Assembly (NCBI GenBank): GCA_019009955.1
Contig: CM032228.1
Span: 125,234,001-125,298,000 of the forward strand
Source: Riptortus pedestris
Lineage: Eukaryota > Arthropoda > Insecta > Hemiptera > Alydidae
DNA length: 64,000 nt
Direction of reading: 5' to 3'
The notes under the pieces are model-generated. The model was given only the letters and a program-made list of their open reading frames with translations, searched no databases and was not told where the DNA came from. The position numbers and the translations under genes are program-made. Positions within the stretch are counted from its first letter, which is position 1. Every line of letters starts with the position of its first letter. Shown one piece after another: positions 25,164-40,706 of this stretch.

Positions 25164-28100
25164 TCAAAAGTGAATTACGTATCAATAGTTTATCCACATT
25201 TGTTAAAAATCATGTCTCTGACACTGATAGCATTTGACTATGCCAATGCTTTTCGTGAAATTATGTCAATAAATAAATCTAGATCGCGGATGTTATTAGA
25301 TGACAAATTATATTTTGAAAAGGCATTACTTTAAAAATAATAAAACATCAAACGGTTTCTGTCTAAACTTAAAATTTAAAGTTTGTTTAGTTTCCAAAAT
25401 GGAAAAAATTCTCATTATTTGTGAATGTAAGTTGTCATTACTGTAATTGTTCGATGAAGTGCGTCAACAATAGTTTTCACAAACTTAAATTCAATAGTCC
25501 ACATGTATAAAAAAGCCAATGTTTATGTTATTTCATTGCACACAGAAATGAGACAATTTGTTCATTATCCTATGAAATTCTTTAATTAATGATTACAAAG
25601 TTTTCCTCTTTTTATGATAAGTATTTGAATTGTTTTCCTTTTCTTTGAAAATAACATTCAATAAGACTGCATATCATTTCCATTTTATTCTAGTCAGGTA
25701 GATCATTACTAGGTTAAACCCAATTGTTTATAATTAAGTTAATAACGTTACATTTTAATTAATCTATTTTATAAATATAATATTGTTAAAAGAAATAAAA
25801 CAAAATAAATGTTCGATGGGTCGATAAAGAACTAAACGAATGCTACTGCGTCCAAGACGCCTTGAGCTTTTGCCAGTTGGATTCGGCAAACAAAACTAAG
25901 TATTAATAAACGGAAAGCGTGCTCGGATTTAGAGTCAAGAACATTTACTCACTTTTGAAGTGAAACTTCTGTAAATATTAATGCAAGGACAATGCTAATT
26001 GTGATGGACAAACTGTGTTATGACCAACGTGGATATAGAAGATTTTGGTGAGTGGTGAATAGATTAAATCTATATCGACCTTAATATTTTTTTTCTAGCG
26101 TCCATATTTTTATTCGGCCACAGAATAAATTATTATTACCAAGTTTTACTATATATTGTCAATTCTTCAGCGCAGGGGTTGTTTTATTTAAATGAACTCA
26201 AAAAGGAACGAAGAGATGCGTTAAATTCGATGTTTCTTATGGTTGACTTAATCTGCTTTGAGCTAAAAGGAAACGCTGTAGGCGTTCATCATAACAGGCC
26301 TTTATACATTGTAGACTAAAACTTTCAATGTTTCCATCACAACAAACAAATTAGTGTTATCTGAGGTGTTTATATTCCTCTGCCTGCAGTGAATATGTAT
26401 TTGGAAAACTGTTCCTTGGATTTGGAAAACTGGCCGGTGATGGTTTTAGATGCACATTGTATAGTTTTCCTACATATTATATATTCCAAGATTGTATTGC
26501 AGGTTTAACTTTTTATTAATACTGACTGGAAACAGTTCATTGTTATTTGACTTAAAGGCTAAGCTTTATCATTGTTTCCATGCAAATGAAGTCCCTGGAT
26601 ATTTAGAAAAACGTGAAAATGATATACTACTGGTATTCATGCGCCAAAAATCAGAATGTGCACTTAAAACATCAATTAAAAAAGAAAAAAAACTAACAAA
26701 ATGAGGGAAATGCTCTGCAAGAATTGTGTGTACTCTATTTTGTTAGTAACTTTATCTGTTTGTTTGTAACGAGTTGATATTGACGAGGAAGTGTCAAGTT
26801 GTTACGCCAACATGATCCCCTTCGAAAGCAATAGGCAAATTCCGATAAGGAAAAGAAAAAAGAAACATTACACATTTTTTCTTTAGCTTCTTCTCCCTCA
26901 GTTTTCATCACCTTATCTCGTATGTATAACTTATAATATGTGGCTCAGTAATGATAATTATATATTATGTATTGAAGAACCACCAAATAGTCATAAAAAA
27001 TAAACTGATTACAACATTGGAGAGGTTATTATAATAACAAAGAAACTTTGGTAAATCTATTTTAATTCAAATAAGTTCTACGGGTTGGCAACGGTATTTT
27101 TGTGAAGATAGGATGTTGTGGAATGGAACACAATACTGGAGATTTATCTGCTTATTGACTGCCGACTAGCAGATACCTCTTGTTTGGCCTTAAAACCTTC
27201 ATGGATGTTGCACTGTCTACCCTATGTCTGAATGCGATGGATGTGTATTTTATAACTATATTCTAATCGTGATAGCCAAATGAGGACTTTGATAAGAAAT
27301 GCTACATCGATTTGTTTACGAAGATAAAACTTTCTGAAGATTCAAATTCTGTCAAAACAAACAATGAAACAGTTAAAACTAAAAAGAAGAAATCATTTTT
27401 TTTTTAAATTTATTTATTTTTTTCTTTAAAGGAAAAAGCCAAAAAACACTTCCCATTAATAACTGATGTACCAAAGAATTAGAAAACTGTTCACTGTGAA
27501 GGAATTAAAGAGCTTTTTTTGTGTAGTTGAGGAGCTTTTGTTATGTGCATAGTTGGGCATAATTAAAAGATCAGTGACATTTTCTTGCAATTCAAATTTA
27601 CAGACTATAGATCAGTAAAACAATTGCATACTCCATTGTCAAAATAAAATATTTAAATTATTTAAGTATAGAGAAGAAAATTTCTTAATTATTTCAGTAT
27701 TGAGGCATGAAGTACCAGACGCGTAGCCAGGATTTGGGGTTTGGGTTGAATCTTATTTATTCAAACATTTTATATTAATTTTACTCAGTAATTTACCATA
27801 AAAGTCTAGCTAAAAACAAGTTTATTGTTGAATATGTCTTATATACTGATGTTTTGGTGATAAAATTTGAGATGTATGGGGGTGGGAAGGGGTGTGAAAG
27901 GCTCACAGACCCTTCGTTTGTACTAGAGTACATTTTCAGAATCTGAGAAACATTAATCTTTATTGTTGAGAAGAATATAAGAATAAAGAAAACCGTATGG
28001 CAGACATCCTTCATGTTTCTCCTGTTTTTGTTATGTCCATTTTTGTTCTAAATTCTATGATAGTAAATACTATGAAAGTATTTTTTTACAGTTATGTAGC

Positions 28101-28604
28101 GATTTTTGACAGTGCTAGCCTATTAAGAAAGTTCTGGATTTTTGACGTAATCTTCTTCATTGTAGCAAACGATATTATTTCCGAATATTTCTATGAAAAT
28201 TTCCTGAAGTCTGGGATTGATTTAACGTGGATATGAAACTTGACTGTTCTCCAATAGATTTTGCTCTAAATTTTATTTGGTATTGATAGCTGACAAATGG
28301 TCTGGCAAAATGACTGGATTAGTGGTTGGAGGTATTATCTGTAGAGAGCCTGCTGGAGTATTGATGGGAAGCTGGGTCTAGACTTACTGGCGTCTTTAAA
28401 CTCCGCCATTAAAGGAAATCATAGTCCTTCATCCCACACCGGCCCATAATACAATTAATTACAAAATATATTACAATATTTCATTTTATTCAGTATTTGG
28501 TCGCATTATTTTCTCATCGTATTAGAATAATCAAGTAATCCTAACTGTTGTTTTTATTTTTCTGTATTTTATTTTTTAAATGACACACACACGCACACAT
28601 ATTT
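25164..28604. other. No feature recognised
   Basis: About 3.4 kb of AT-rich sequence, with no repeat family or exon identified. Confidence 0.5.
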
Positions 28605-28890
28605 ATGGTTAAGGCGTGGGTTCATCTTCCACTATCCTCAGAAATCTAAATTTAGCACGGTTGTGGTAAATCTAGGTTTTAGTGCAGGTTCGATTCCGCC
28701 ATGGCAAAGTTAGTTCACTGCCAGAGTGTGCTAGTGGACTAGTGGGCGTTTAGTAAGTAAATCCATCAGAATAATGACTTTGACTCTCCTTGATCCCAGT
28801 TACAAGAAAGCTGTCCATTGTTAATCTCGCTCACCTGGCCCCGATGCATAGAAGAGTTATTGTAGAACATTACATTACTAATAAGAGTTG
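28605..28890 (+). mobile_element. tRNA-derived SINE of a second type
   Basis: A box A-like ggttaaggcgtggg near 28608 and a consensus-like box B ggttcgattcc at 28687-28697. The body (gtaagtaaatccatcagaat, catcgcc-like block) is unrelated to S1-S4. It could also be a tRNA pseudogene with flanking sequence; only one copy is in the window. Confidence 0.45.
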
Positions 28891-28936
28891 TAACAATTTT
28901 CGGTACGACTCTTAATATGAGATATGTATAAGAGAT

Positions 28937-29190
28937 CTGAGTTAACCCATCCTCAAACTCCCATTAGGCCTGGTCTGATTTCAGCCATAAACGAACTAAT
29001 TATTTAGTTGTGTATGATTTTGGTAACAGTCAAAGAAAATATACGGCATCTAGAGCATAGTTACTTATAGATACATATATATTTGAATAGACCTTGTTTT
29101 TGTCATCTATTTGTTAGGATCGTTGAAAAATTAAAAAAAGATTTCAGAAATCTCACCACAAGTACAACCTCAATAGCTGAACTTGAACCG
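28937..29190 (-). mobile_element. Family A fragment A9, strongly decayed
   Basis: Traces in the correct order: gtctgatttcagcc, aacgaact, tctagagca, tttttgtcatct, aagtacaacctcaatagctg. Both ends missing. Confidence 0.5.
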
Positions 29191-32055
<2,865 letters not shown>

Positions 32056-32212
32056 ATTAGCGGATTTCCCTTGACGGAAATCAGCTAGCTATTGAGGTCG
32101 TACTCATGACGCGAGTTTCGACAAATTTCTTCAAATGTCCATCGATCCTACCCAGGAGATGACGAAAATGAGGTCCGTTCCAAATTATATAAATATATAT
32201 ATATAATATTAC

Positions 32213-32259
<47 letters not shown>

Positions 32260-32722
32260 CTGTTAACGCTCTAGCGGTCGTAATTTTTGTTTGATCGTTA
32301 CCAAACTCGGAATGTAATCGTTTTATGTAAAAAGGAAGATCAAGTTCGTTAAAGGCTGAAATTGGAAGAGTGGGAGGGGGAGTTTAGAAGGGAGATTTTT
32401 GAAAATTCGAAATATCTCCGTTATCATACGTCGGATCGAAAAATTGTATAGAATCAATCTTATTGCAAATTAAATTTACTATAAATATTGTTCTATGCAT
32501 TTATTCTGTATCTTGAATATTAACCGAGATATTTGCATTTGTATTCTGTGTGTGGTCGGCTATGTTCGGTAGTTTCCGCCGAGAGCTCTGGTGGCCGTTT
32601 CCGTGAATAAGTTTAGAGATCCCTTACTACTACAGTTGTTATTGGGCAGATTTCTCTACTGTAAAACTTCACGTGGGAAATCTGCTTAGTTTACGCAGCC
32701 CCTGTGTGATGGACTTTTTTAA
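32056..32722 (+). mobile_element. Family A element A10, immediately upstream of exon 1
   Basis: Nearly complete. The left end is gcggatttcccttgacgg with a duplicated agctagct, then the block to ggtccgttcc. Two microsatellites, TA-rich then (GA)17 at 32221-32254, occupy the variable position, followed by the conserved core and the end cgcagcccctgtgtgatgg. The following exon starts 87 bases later, so this insertion lies close to the exon's branch-point region. Confidence 0.75.
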
Positions 32723-32809
32723 TTAAGCTAATATTAGTTCAATCCATTGGTTAGCCACCTTAATTTTCTAGATGTACCACATTACTTTAAATTATTTTTG
32801 TTGTTGCAG

Positions 32810-33009
32810 ATCAGAACCGCGGAGGAAGCGGTGGAGTCGGGGGTAGGGGTGGTGATGTGGCTAAAGGGCCACAGGCTAGAGGTAGTCCTATCCCTCCACC
32901 TCTAGCTAGGCCTGCCCCTTCACCTCCTGCCCCCAACCCTGCCGTCATACAGCATGCAGCAAAGGGAGCTCAAGCCCTTGCTGTACTCGTACAACACCTA
33001 GTCTACAAT
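32810..33009 (+). CDS. MTUS-like gene, exon 1 of those visible: Gly/Pro-rich segment and start of conserved domain
   Basis: First recognisable exon of a homologue of microtubule-associated tumour suppressor proteins (MTUS1/ATIP, MTUS2/TIP150), which bind microtubules through a C-terminal coiled coil. The acceptor is ttgttgcag and the donor gtaagt at 33010. The exon begins with the last two bases of a split codon and ends on a codon boundary, so an upstream coding exon is required. It encodes a glycine-rich stretch, then a proline-rich run containing SPIP (32884-32895), which fits the SxIP signature bound by EB1-type plus-end proteins. It ends with GAQALAVLVQHLVYN, which resembles the start of the conserved MTUS1 C-terminal region (human has a similar ALTVVIQHL block). 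The family call rests on the whole exon chain; EB binding is inference. The exon lies only 87 bases after the end of a family A repeat. Confidence 0.78.
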
Positions 33010-36000
33010 GTAAGTATTGTTTCATTTTATTATTGTTTGCATTTGTAGGTCAGAAATATTCAAAAATTTCGATGAACGTATTGGCTTGTGAGATGATTGG
33101 TCGGTAAAAGATTATGTAAAATAGCCATTGCTTTAAGAATTAATGTGAGGCGGGCACCAGGGAAGGGTGCGAGGTTCAGTTGAAAGTGATCCAGCACACG
33201 CAATGTATACAATGAACACGACAAAAAAGAGGGGAAAAAACTCTATTAGACTACTTCTAAAAAAAAAAAAAAAAAAAAAAAAAGATAGACTCCCTCAATC
33301 TTGAGGGATATTGAGGAAGTGCATAAGAATATTCTTGCTCGAGAGAGCCAGAAGTCGTAAAAAAGCATCGGAAGACTTTAGCTAATGCCTTTGGATTCGG
33401 TCTTGGACTGAGTACTATTTAGAGCTAGATTGTTTAGCGACCGATCTTCTTAAAAAAAGAGATCAAATCAAGTGAGTGGGGCCATAATAATTTCAGAGGG
33501 GGCGAAATGCTTGCCTGTTGAAAATAATAGAGGATTAAGTGTGACCTTAAGATATTTTTTCCCACAAAACTCTTAGGCTTGTCTGATTTTCTATTTAAAT
33601 TCGGCGGGGATAAGTTATTTTGCCTTAAAAGAACACTTGGAGAACAAAGGCATAACATTGAAAATCTTGTCTGTCTGTCCTCCCGTTTGTTAGTGGTTTT
33701 GGTTAATTTAATTTTACGTTTATTTATAACAAAACAACATGAGAATTTTAAACATGTAGAGCAATGTGAATAAGGTTAAGTAAGTGATGTGATTTATTTG
33801 ACCTTGAGTCAGGGAGGAAAATATATCCGATTTTAAAGATATGTACCAAATTCGGGTTTCGTAAGGAACACATAGAAAAATCCAATTTGTCCTTACTTTG
33901 TCCTCCAATTTGGTCTTTACTGGTTTTGGCTAGTAATAATTTCTAGTTATCATCAATATATTAGTCCAGTTGAAGAAACATTATTCATTTTTAGGAATAT
34001 ATTTTTGCATTATTATTTGTGTTTTTTTGCATTATCTAGCTTCTAAAATCTTAAGGATTTGGTCCAACTAATCGGGGGCTAATCACTCGTCCAGATGGGC
34101 TGCTACGGGATTCCCAATTTAGGATTCTCTGACTAGGAGTCTACTTCAACCAAGGGCCACTGCATCTTTTCCATTGACCTCATTTTGTGATTTTCATACT
34201 CACGACGGGAGTCAACGCTAGTTTTACTGGAGATTTTAGGGACCTCAACACAAGCGGTCACATTTAACGCGAGAAAATGGAGGCCGATTCTGAGACCCTA
34301 GAACAAAATAGTCGGTTGATCTGAAGCGATTAATATTTTTTTATGGTGAGCCTGATATCTGTACTGTTAAAAAGCCCTTAGCACACTAATTGGAGTATGT
34401 CGAAACAATGAATTACTTAAGACATAATGAGGATTGTGATGTGCTATATTGGTTTATAAATGTCCTATTTTCGTTTGTTCAAAATCATGCATCCAAATTC
34501 CTCACCATATATAGCTGAGTCTTACACTTTCTTGCGAAAATGTGGTCTTTCTATCGCTTCCCTATATGAATCAGGTTCCTATATACTCACTCATTTTACA
34601 TATTAAATTGTTACTAAATAATCGAATTGCTTATAGGTTCCTAAAATTAGTAGTTCGTAGTGAGGGATAACTCGACTTAGTATATTTGCAGAACGATTTC
34701 GATTTGGCTAGAAAGGTGGCATATTTCGATTTCATGTCTAAATGGTGGCTACGTCTCTCTCCTGAAGAAAGCTCCTAGTAGTACTAGTAGTAGTTATGCT
34801 CGTTCTATAGTGAACTCCTGCTTTTATTTATCTATTAATCTGCTGAATTAGATATAAAATGGTTCATAGTAAGATATCTTTACCTTTGCGACAAGTTATT
34901 TTCAGTTAAAATATTGGCTTAAGTAAAGTAAGGAACCACAGAATCGGATAATTTTTATCTGTATTCTTAAAAGAATTATTAGTACTAGTGCATTGATGAG
35001 GACAAGGCTTTTTTATTGATCCTGATCAATTGATTCCTCTACCATCTCGAGAGAAAGAATAGAATAAGTAGTTACTCAATGATTACTGCTCAAGCTTACC
35101 TGTTCAGATTATAATAATTTGTATTTATTATACACGTTCCAACTCAATCTGTTTTCACAACTTTCTCTTTTTTCTTGTATGTTTTTACCGCATTTCAGGG
35201 AGTTTCTACAGGAATCCCCGACAACCTGAATAAATTTATTAAAAATATTTGTTACTTTTTAGTTGTTAAAGTTGATTTTGATGTGATAGTTTAAGGAAGG
35301 TGCCCCTTGCAGTATTGGGAGTATGTTTGTGACAACTTGACAATGTCAATCTCTGAATTTAAAACTGAATGAAAATCAAAATGAATTCAATGAACAATCT
35401 TTAAAATTTAAAACTGTATACTTTAAAACGGACTTTTTTTTTTGGAAAGATCGGAGGGAAATATGTTTCAAAGTGTATGAATATATTTCCGCGTCTCATA
35501 TGCAAGTCGTTGACTTATAAGCGAAGGCAAAAAAGAACCCAAATGTGAATTTTCCACTCTCACAGAATTTTAAACTCCGCAAAATGCAGAAACAGAAGCG
35601 TTTAGGCTAAATTGTAATCATAGTAGGGGTATTACGAATCTCCATTTAAAGAATTCAATAGGATCGTATACACACAATTTCCCGTCTCTACCATTTTGAA
35701 AATCCAATCTCCTATTTACGTGTCTTATTTAAAGTATTTCCAACAGCTATATTTTTAGAACCATGGAAGAGAAAGGGCAAATCCCGAAACTGGGGTGTTA
35801 AGAAATCGAGCTCGAAAGTTTTGCAAGTGCTTAAGGAACTCCAAGGGCGAACGCGTGTTTTATAGAATGATAATACATAAATTGAACATTTTTTATTTTT
35901 TTCCTATTCATTACTATTTGAATAATTAGGATTTCAGAGTTAGGGGATTTCGCCCCTTGCTCATCTAGGTAAGCCTGCCGACATTGAGTTTCTCATAAAG

Positions 36001-36403
36001 GAACTACACGTCTTAGCTTGAAACAGTGTGAGTACAGTGGGCGAACTGGACAAAACGACATACCTACCTGTTATATCATAAAAAAAACAAAAAAAAAACA
36101 CAAATAGTAAAAAAAATCTATTTTTTTGGATTCGCTTCCTCTCCAAATCAAAATATTGATTATATTATATGATATAATTAATTATTGATTACATTATATT
36201 ATATGAAATATGATTATATTATGATTATCATTGCTAGTGTTCTCTTAAGTTTGCTGATGTTGGAGAGTGATGTACAAGTTCCAATACTCGTCAAATGAAA
36301 GAATACATCAAAACCGTTTGAGCTGTTTTTTGGATTGGGGCTTTCAAATTCTCGTCATTAATGCAAATGTTTTGGTTAGGTGTTCACATTGCGGAAAAGA
36401 AGA

Positions 36404-36450
36404 TCGTCACGCAGGTGTTGCGTAAACTAAGCAGATTTCTCGCGTGCTTA
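36404..36450 (-). mobile_element. Family A terminal fragment A11
   Basis: Contains gtcacgcaggtgttgcgtaa and actaagcagatttctcgcgtg, the hairpin end of family A, with no body following. A complete-ended copy follows 150 bases downstream. Confidence 0.6.
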
Positions 36451-36605
36451 TGATGCCATTTGACATTCTGCTCTCTTTTTCCTTGTAATAAGAAGCCCAT
36501 TGAAACTAAACTTCAAACATAAGCTGTACATGAGATGTTAAGCGCTATAGTTACTTCAAATGAAAATCTCACTAGTGGTAGTAGAGAGTTAACTAAATGA
36601 TAAAA

Positions 36606-37059
36606 AGTCCGTCATGCAGGGGCTACCATAACTAAGCAGATTTCCCATGTGCGTCATGTATTTGTATTTATCTCAAAATGTAAAAGTGAATGTAAACGTT
36701 CAATGAGTACAATAATACGAATTTAGGCATCATAATATAACTGATTTTTGTTAATATGACATGAGTAGGAGTTAAGGTTTACTAAAGGCTGAAAACTCAA
36801 AAATGCAAATATTTCTGTTAATAATCAAGATAATAAAATAACGTACATAACAACATTTATTGAACATTACATTTTTAATAAGATTAATTCTAAACGAATT
36901 TTCGATCCGACGCATAACGGAAATATTTCGAAATATATATTATATACAATTTTGAATGGACCTCATTTCCGTCTCTTCTAGGTAGGGTCGATGGACATTT
37001 GAGTACATTTTTTGAAAATCCCATCATGAGTTCAACTTCATGAAGAGAAACCTGCTAAA
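36606..37059 (-). mobile_element. Family A element A12
   Basis: Begins gtccgtcatgcaggggct and actaagcagatttccc and ends near gagaaacctgctaaaa. The core is internally deleted: the G-run/ccgttaacg block is missing and the cgatccgacgcataacgg block joins directly to a short TA patch. The palindromic end is decayed. Confidence 0.68.
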
Positions 37060-37564
37060 AATAAATGGAAAAGAACTGGGATGTTATCGAGTTAGAGAGA
37101 AATGTGTAGAAAATTAATTGTAGTCCATTATATTATCAAAAACATTGGTTATATAACACTTTTCCATCAAACTAATAATTACAAAAATATAGTGAAGTAT
37201 GTTTATTGGTGATTTCATGTCGCGAATTCATTCATACATTGTGAAGGTCCGATGAAAAAAAAAAAAAAAAGTACTTCAGCTTGAAATAAAATGTTTCGTG
37301 ATATATTGGCATACTCTATAGCTAGTGTAAGATGAGTAGGAAAGAGGATTTTCTTTAACATGCCAATGAACTGAATTATAAAACTCCACTCCTATCCATG
37401 GGAATTTCATTTGAAGCTACTGTTTCACTAAACATGAAACCAAGTTGAAGTTTCAAATTTCTTTAACAAAGAGCACTTATAAAGGGAGAACTAGAGATTA
37501 GGATGTGCAGATGACGTCATCCGTGAGGGTATGACCTACTGTTCACATCAAGGAGTGCCATTGT

Positions 37565-37617
37565 TCCACGTGTGAAAAGTGTTTAGTAAACAAAGCCACT
37601 ACGTGACGAATTTTTTT
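37565..37617 (+). mobile_element. Family A terminal fragment A13
   Basis: ccacgtgtgaaaagtgtttag, then gccactacgtgacgaa: a diverged hairpin end without a body. Confidence 0.45.
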
Positions 37618-38345
37618 AAAATGTTTTTTTCTTCTTCTGAACCAGTCCTGGCTCAATTTCAGCTACTCAACGGAATGAGACCAAGAATACTCCGTGGTGA
37701 CTAACTGTTTACCATTATCAGAACTGAGAATTTTATTTGGTTACATCTACTGAAATAATACCTTACCGTGAGAGCAAGTAATTCTAGCTAGAATTTACTC
37801 TTAGGCGGTAACGGAAACCGTCAAATGCTTCTATTATCCTCTGTTAATAATCTTTGGGCTCTGGGAAAATACAGGTACAAGAGGTTCATGCGAGACTAAG
37901 GGCTAGAAACATTAACCCCACTGAATGAGTATGATTATTCTGAATGGGATTTTAATGGATTATCAGATAAAAAAAAATATGGTTTCAGGCTAGCATTTAT
38001 AATTTTCAAGAGACGTCCTGCGAAATGTCTCTCTCTGGACATACTAAGCTCCTTTCTTTATATAACAATTATTTTTAATGATGAATCCCCCCTGAAGTCT
38101 TGGAGAAAGCTAAAAGGATTGGTGTTGTTTATTTGAAAACAACTTTTTTTTTTTTTTTTTGGACCTCCACTCCACACGGTGCTCTAGATCCAACCCGTGA
38201 TACTTCTGTCATTTAGGTTTTCGTATTTGTGCTTTAGATTTCTTTTCTATTTTGGATTTGATTATTTGTTTCATTTTTAGATCTATTATATTTCACATTG
38301 GAGGAACGATTATCTTAGTTGTTATTATTTATTTTTTTTTTCCAG

Positions 38346-38427
38346 TTGGATGCTTTTAGTACGCCACAACTCAAGAAAGACGTAGAGAAAATTAAATCAA
38401 AATGGTTGAGATCTCAATTGGAATTAG
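38346..38427 (+). CDS. MTUS-like gene, exon 2: start of coiled coil
   Basis: The acceptor is tttttttttccag and the donor gtaaga at 38428. It is entered in phase 0 from the previous exon and leaves one base (g) of a split codon. It encodes LDAFSTPQLKKDVEKIKSKW and a few more residues, the transition from the conserved QHL block into the long coiled coil. The 27 codons are mostly charged and helical. A 5.3-kb intron separates it from exon 1. It is too short to stand out alone; support comes from the strong polypyrimidine tract, exact phase agreement on both sides, and the continuous amphipathic pattern with exon 3. Confidence 0.75.
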
Positions 38428-39419
38428 GTAAGAAATAATTTACTTATGATCTTTTGGTATTTATTTTTTTTACTGAGAATGTATCTTACTAAGTGTTACT
38501 AGTTTATTTATGTGTGTAACAATTAAATAAATGGCTCTGGCCATTAGCAATAAAACACCACACGTAGGTGTGTGTGTGTGTGTGGTGTATATATATGTAT
38601 GCTCGCGTACTATATATCTATATACATACATGCTTATCTTTTAATAGGTTACAAATATGGATTGACACCATAGTGATTCCTTAGTTTTAAGTATTTATTC
38701 AAACCATGTCTGGGCGGGATTTTCTATTGAAGGTAGATGTAACTTTTTGTTGTGAGTTATGCCACTAAATAAATTACTATTGCCTATGTGGAAATCGATC
38801 CAGGTTTACCAAGTGTAATACGGGGCTGAGCTGGCCCACGACTAAATACAACTTGGGAAACTTAGTGCAGCTCCTGCGTGAACTTTTTTTCACTTCTGCT
38901 AGATGGGCGAGGACGGTAATTTCAATCCCTTAACTCACGTAAGCTAAGTTCCTATTGGTAGTACATATGTGAAGAAATTTATTAATTAATTGGAACCTTC
39001 TTAGGGAAATCTACGATGAAGGTTATACATTTGAGTTAGCAAAAAATGCATCGCATTCCTTTACTCAGGCAAAACCTTCGTTCCGTGAATTATATTTTCT
39101 CACTTTCCTATTAGTGATTGTCCCAAAGGCTGATCTCGGTCCCATATTTCTCAACATGGACTATTTTATGTTCAGCCCATGAACAGTTATTATTACATAT
39201 GTATATCATAAAAAAAAAGTTCTAATTTTCCAATTGCTTAATTTATACATTCCTTCGCCCTTAAGAGTTTATTCTATTTAACAACATGTGAGATAGACAT
39301 TGAATAGATATGAGTCTCACGCTTATTCATTTGAAAAATACATTAATTTTTGTTTGCATCCGGATTCTTTAAATCAACGTCATTATTTTCTGTGTTATTT
39401 ATTAAAATTATGATTACAG
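38428..39419 (+). other. Intron between exons 2 and 3
   Basis: About 1 kb. It contains a (TG)n/(TA)n patch near 38567-38600 and a family A end fragment at 38851-38890. Nothing else recognised. Confidence 0.65.
38851..38890 (+). mobile_element. Family A terminal fragment A14
   Basis: cttgggaaacttagtgcagc and tcctgcgtgaac followed by T residues: a diverged hairpin end. Confidence 0.45.
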
Positions 39420-39566
39420 AGGAGCTGAAGGTAAGCTTCAACAGACTTCAAGAAGAATACTTCATAGAAAAAAGTGAAAAAGAAAAAGAACTAGAGGAAA
39501 TAGAACTAAACCATAAAAGTGAAGTGGACGAAATGCATGACAAGTACAAAGAGGAGATGGACAAAC
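39420..39566 (+). CDS. MTUS-like gene, exon 3: coiled coil
   Basis: The acceptor is attacag and the donor gtaagt at 39567. It starts with two bases that complete a Glu codon with exon 2 and ends with one base (c) of the next codon. It encodes about 48 residues dominated by Glu and Lys (LQEEYFIEKSEKEKELEEIE and on to DKYKEEMDK) with hydrophobic residues at heptad-like spacing, typical of the MTUS coiled coil. No catalytic motif is present. In this family the coiled coil supports dimerisation and microtubule association; that is family knowledge. Confidence 0.8.
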
Positions 39567-39929
39567 GTAAGTTTCTGCTTGTACACAATACTTATAAAAA
39601 TATTTAATTTTTAATACTCTGGAATAGAAGTATAAAGGTTATAAGGGAAATTAATGAAAAGTACATTTAATTTACACATGGTTTTATTAGTGATGCAATT
39701 CATTTCAGTAACATTGGATTTTTGTTATGATTTATCGATGTACACGCTAGATTTTGCTATGGTGGCTGTGCTAATGTCACAATTTATACTTATCAAGTGG
39801 TTGTGATTTCTAAATCACAATGAATGATTTCCAAAGTATGTAAAGAACAAGCGTTGTATGATATTACGTTTGGACAATTTTATCTTCCTATCGATATTTT
39901 CGATTTTTTTTATTTTAATCCTTTTTATA

Positions 39930-40015
39930 CCAACCCCCCCCCTTTCCTCATACTCTATCAGTCATTAACCAACTTGACCCTTAGTTTTACATGCAACTGT
40001 AAATTCTCTAATTAA
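39930..40015 (-). mobile_element. Family A fragment A15
   Basis: A run of C followed by tcattaaccaacttgaccc and tagttttacat matches the C-run and cgttaacgaacttgatc block of the core in reverse orientation. Decayed. Confidence 0.45.
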
Positions 40016-40458
40016 ATTTATACCATCCTATTAACCATTAGTAATATTCCACTATACTCATTCATGATTACAGACTCATTAAGTTTATAATACCATTTGT
40101 CCTTGAAACAAATAAGTTCTAACACTTTCCGATATCCAAAAGGAACAAACAAGTTCTTAAAGACAAAAACAAACCTAACAGTAAGTTTTGTTTTCTAGCA
40201 TTCATGTTGGGCTTACAACATGCCTTTTACCTCTGATTGAAGTAATTCGTGGAACTTATCACTTGACATAACTGAATCAGTTTCTGACAACAGCATGCAC
40301 AGATATTCAATATTCCATATCTTTGACTTCCATGGAAATTTCACTAAATCTGAAAAATAGATGTTTTAATTAATATGTTTACTATGTTATCTTATTACTA
40401 TTTATTGTCATACCTCTCGGTGGAGACCATCGTCACTGGCTGATGGTTGAGTACCGCT

Positions 40459-40497
40459 GGCAAGCGCTTTCGATGCGATGGCATCGTCTTCAAGCCT
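40459..40497 (-). ncRNA. Hammerhead-like motif, left arm of D1
   Basis: On the minus strand: GGC, TTGAAGA, C, stem GATGC/GCATC, GAA, AGCGCT, T, GCC. GGC and GCC pair as stem I directly next to the core. Same core caveat (T at position 3) as the other arm. Confidence 0.42.
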
Positions 40498-40667
40498 GTC
40501 GATAGTTGTACTGAGTTGGTTGTCCGTCAGTCAGTGGGTTTTATGCTCTGTTCACCGTATTAGTTGAACAGACTACAACTACACGGTGAACAGACTAACA
40601 ACTAATACGGTGAACAGAGCATAAAACCCACTGACTGACGGACAACCAACTCAGTACAACTATCGAC

Positions 40668-40706
40668 AGTCTTGAAGATGATGCCATCGCATCGAAAGCG
40701 CTTGCC
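40668..40706 (+). ncRNA. Hammerhead-like motif, right arm of D1
   Basis: Order as in family C, with different bases: TTGAAGA (40672-40678), one base, a 5-bp stem GATGC/GCATC around CATC (40680-40693), GAA, the palindrome AGCGCT (40697-40702), T, GCC. Position 3 of the core is T instead of C, which would weaken or abolish a true hammerhead. Stem I (GGC with GCC) is intact only in the left-arm version. Confidence 0.42.

Larger units (their letters stand above)
33010..38345 (+). other. Intron between exons 1 and 2 of the MTUS-like gene
   Basis: About 5.3 kb. It holds a poly-A run near 33260-33282, two family A pieces (36404-36450, 36606-37059), a family A end fragment at 37565-37617, a long T run near 38144-38160 and AT-rich simple sequence at 36150-36230. 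I see no further exon with matching phase. Confidence 0.65.
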
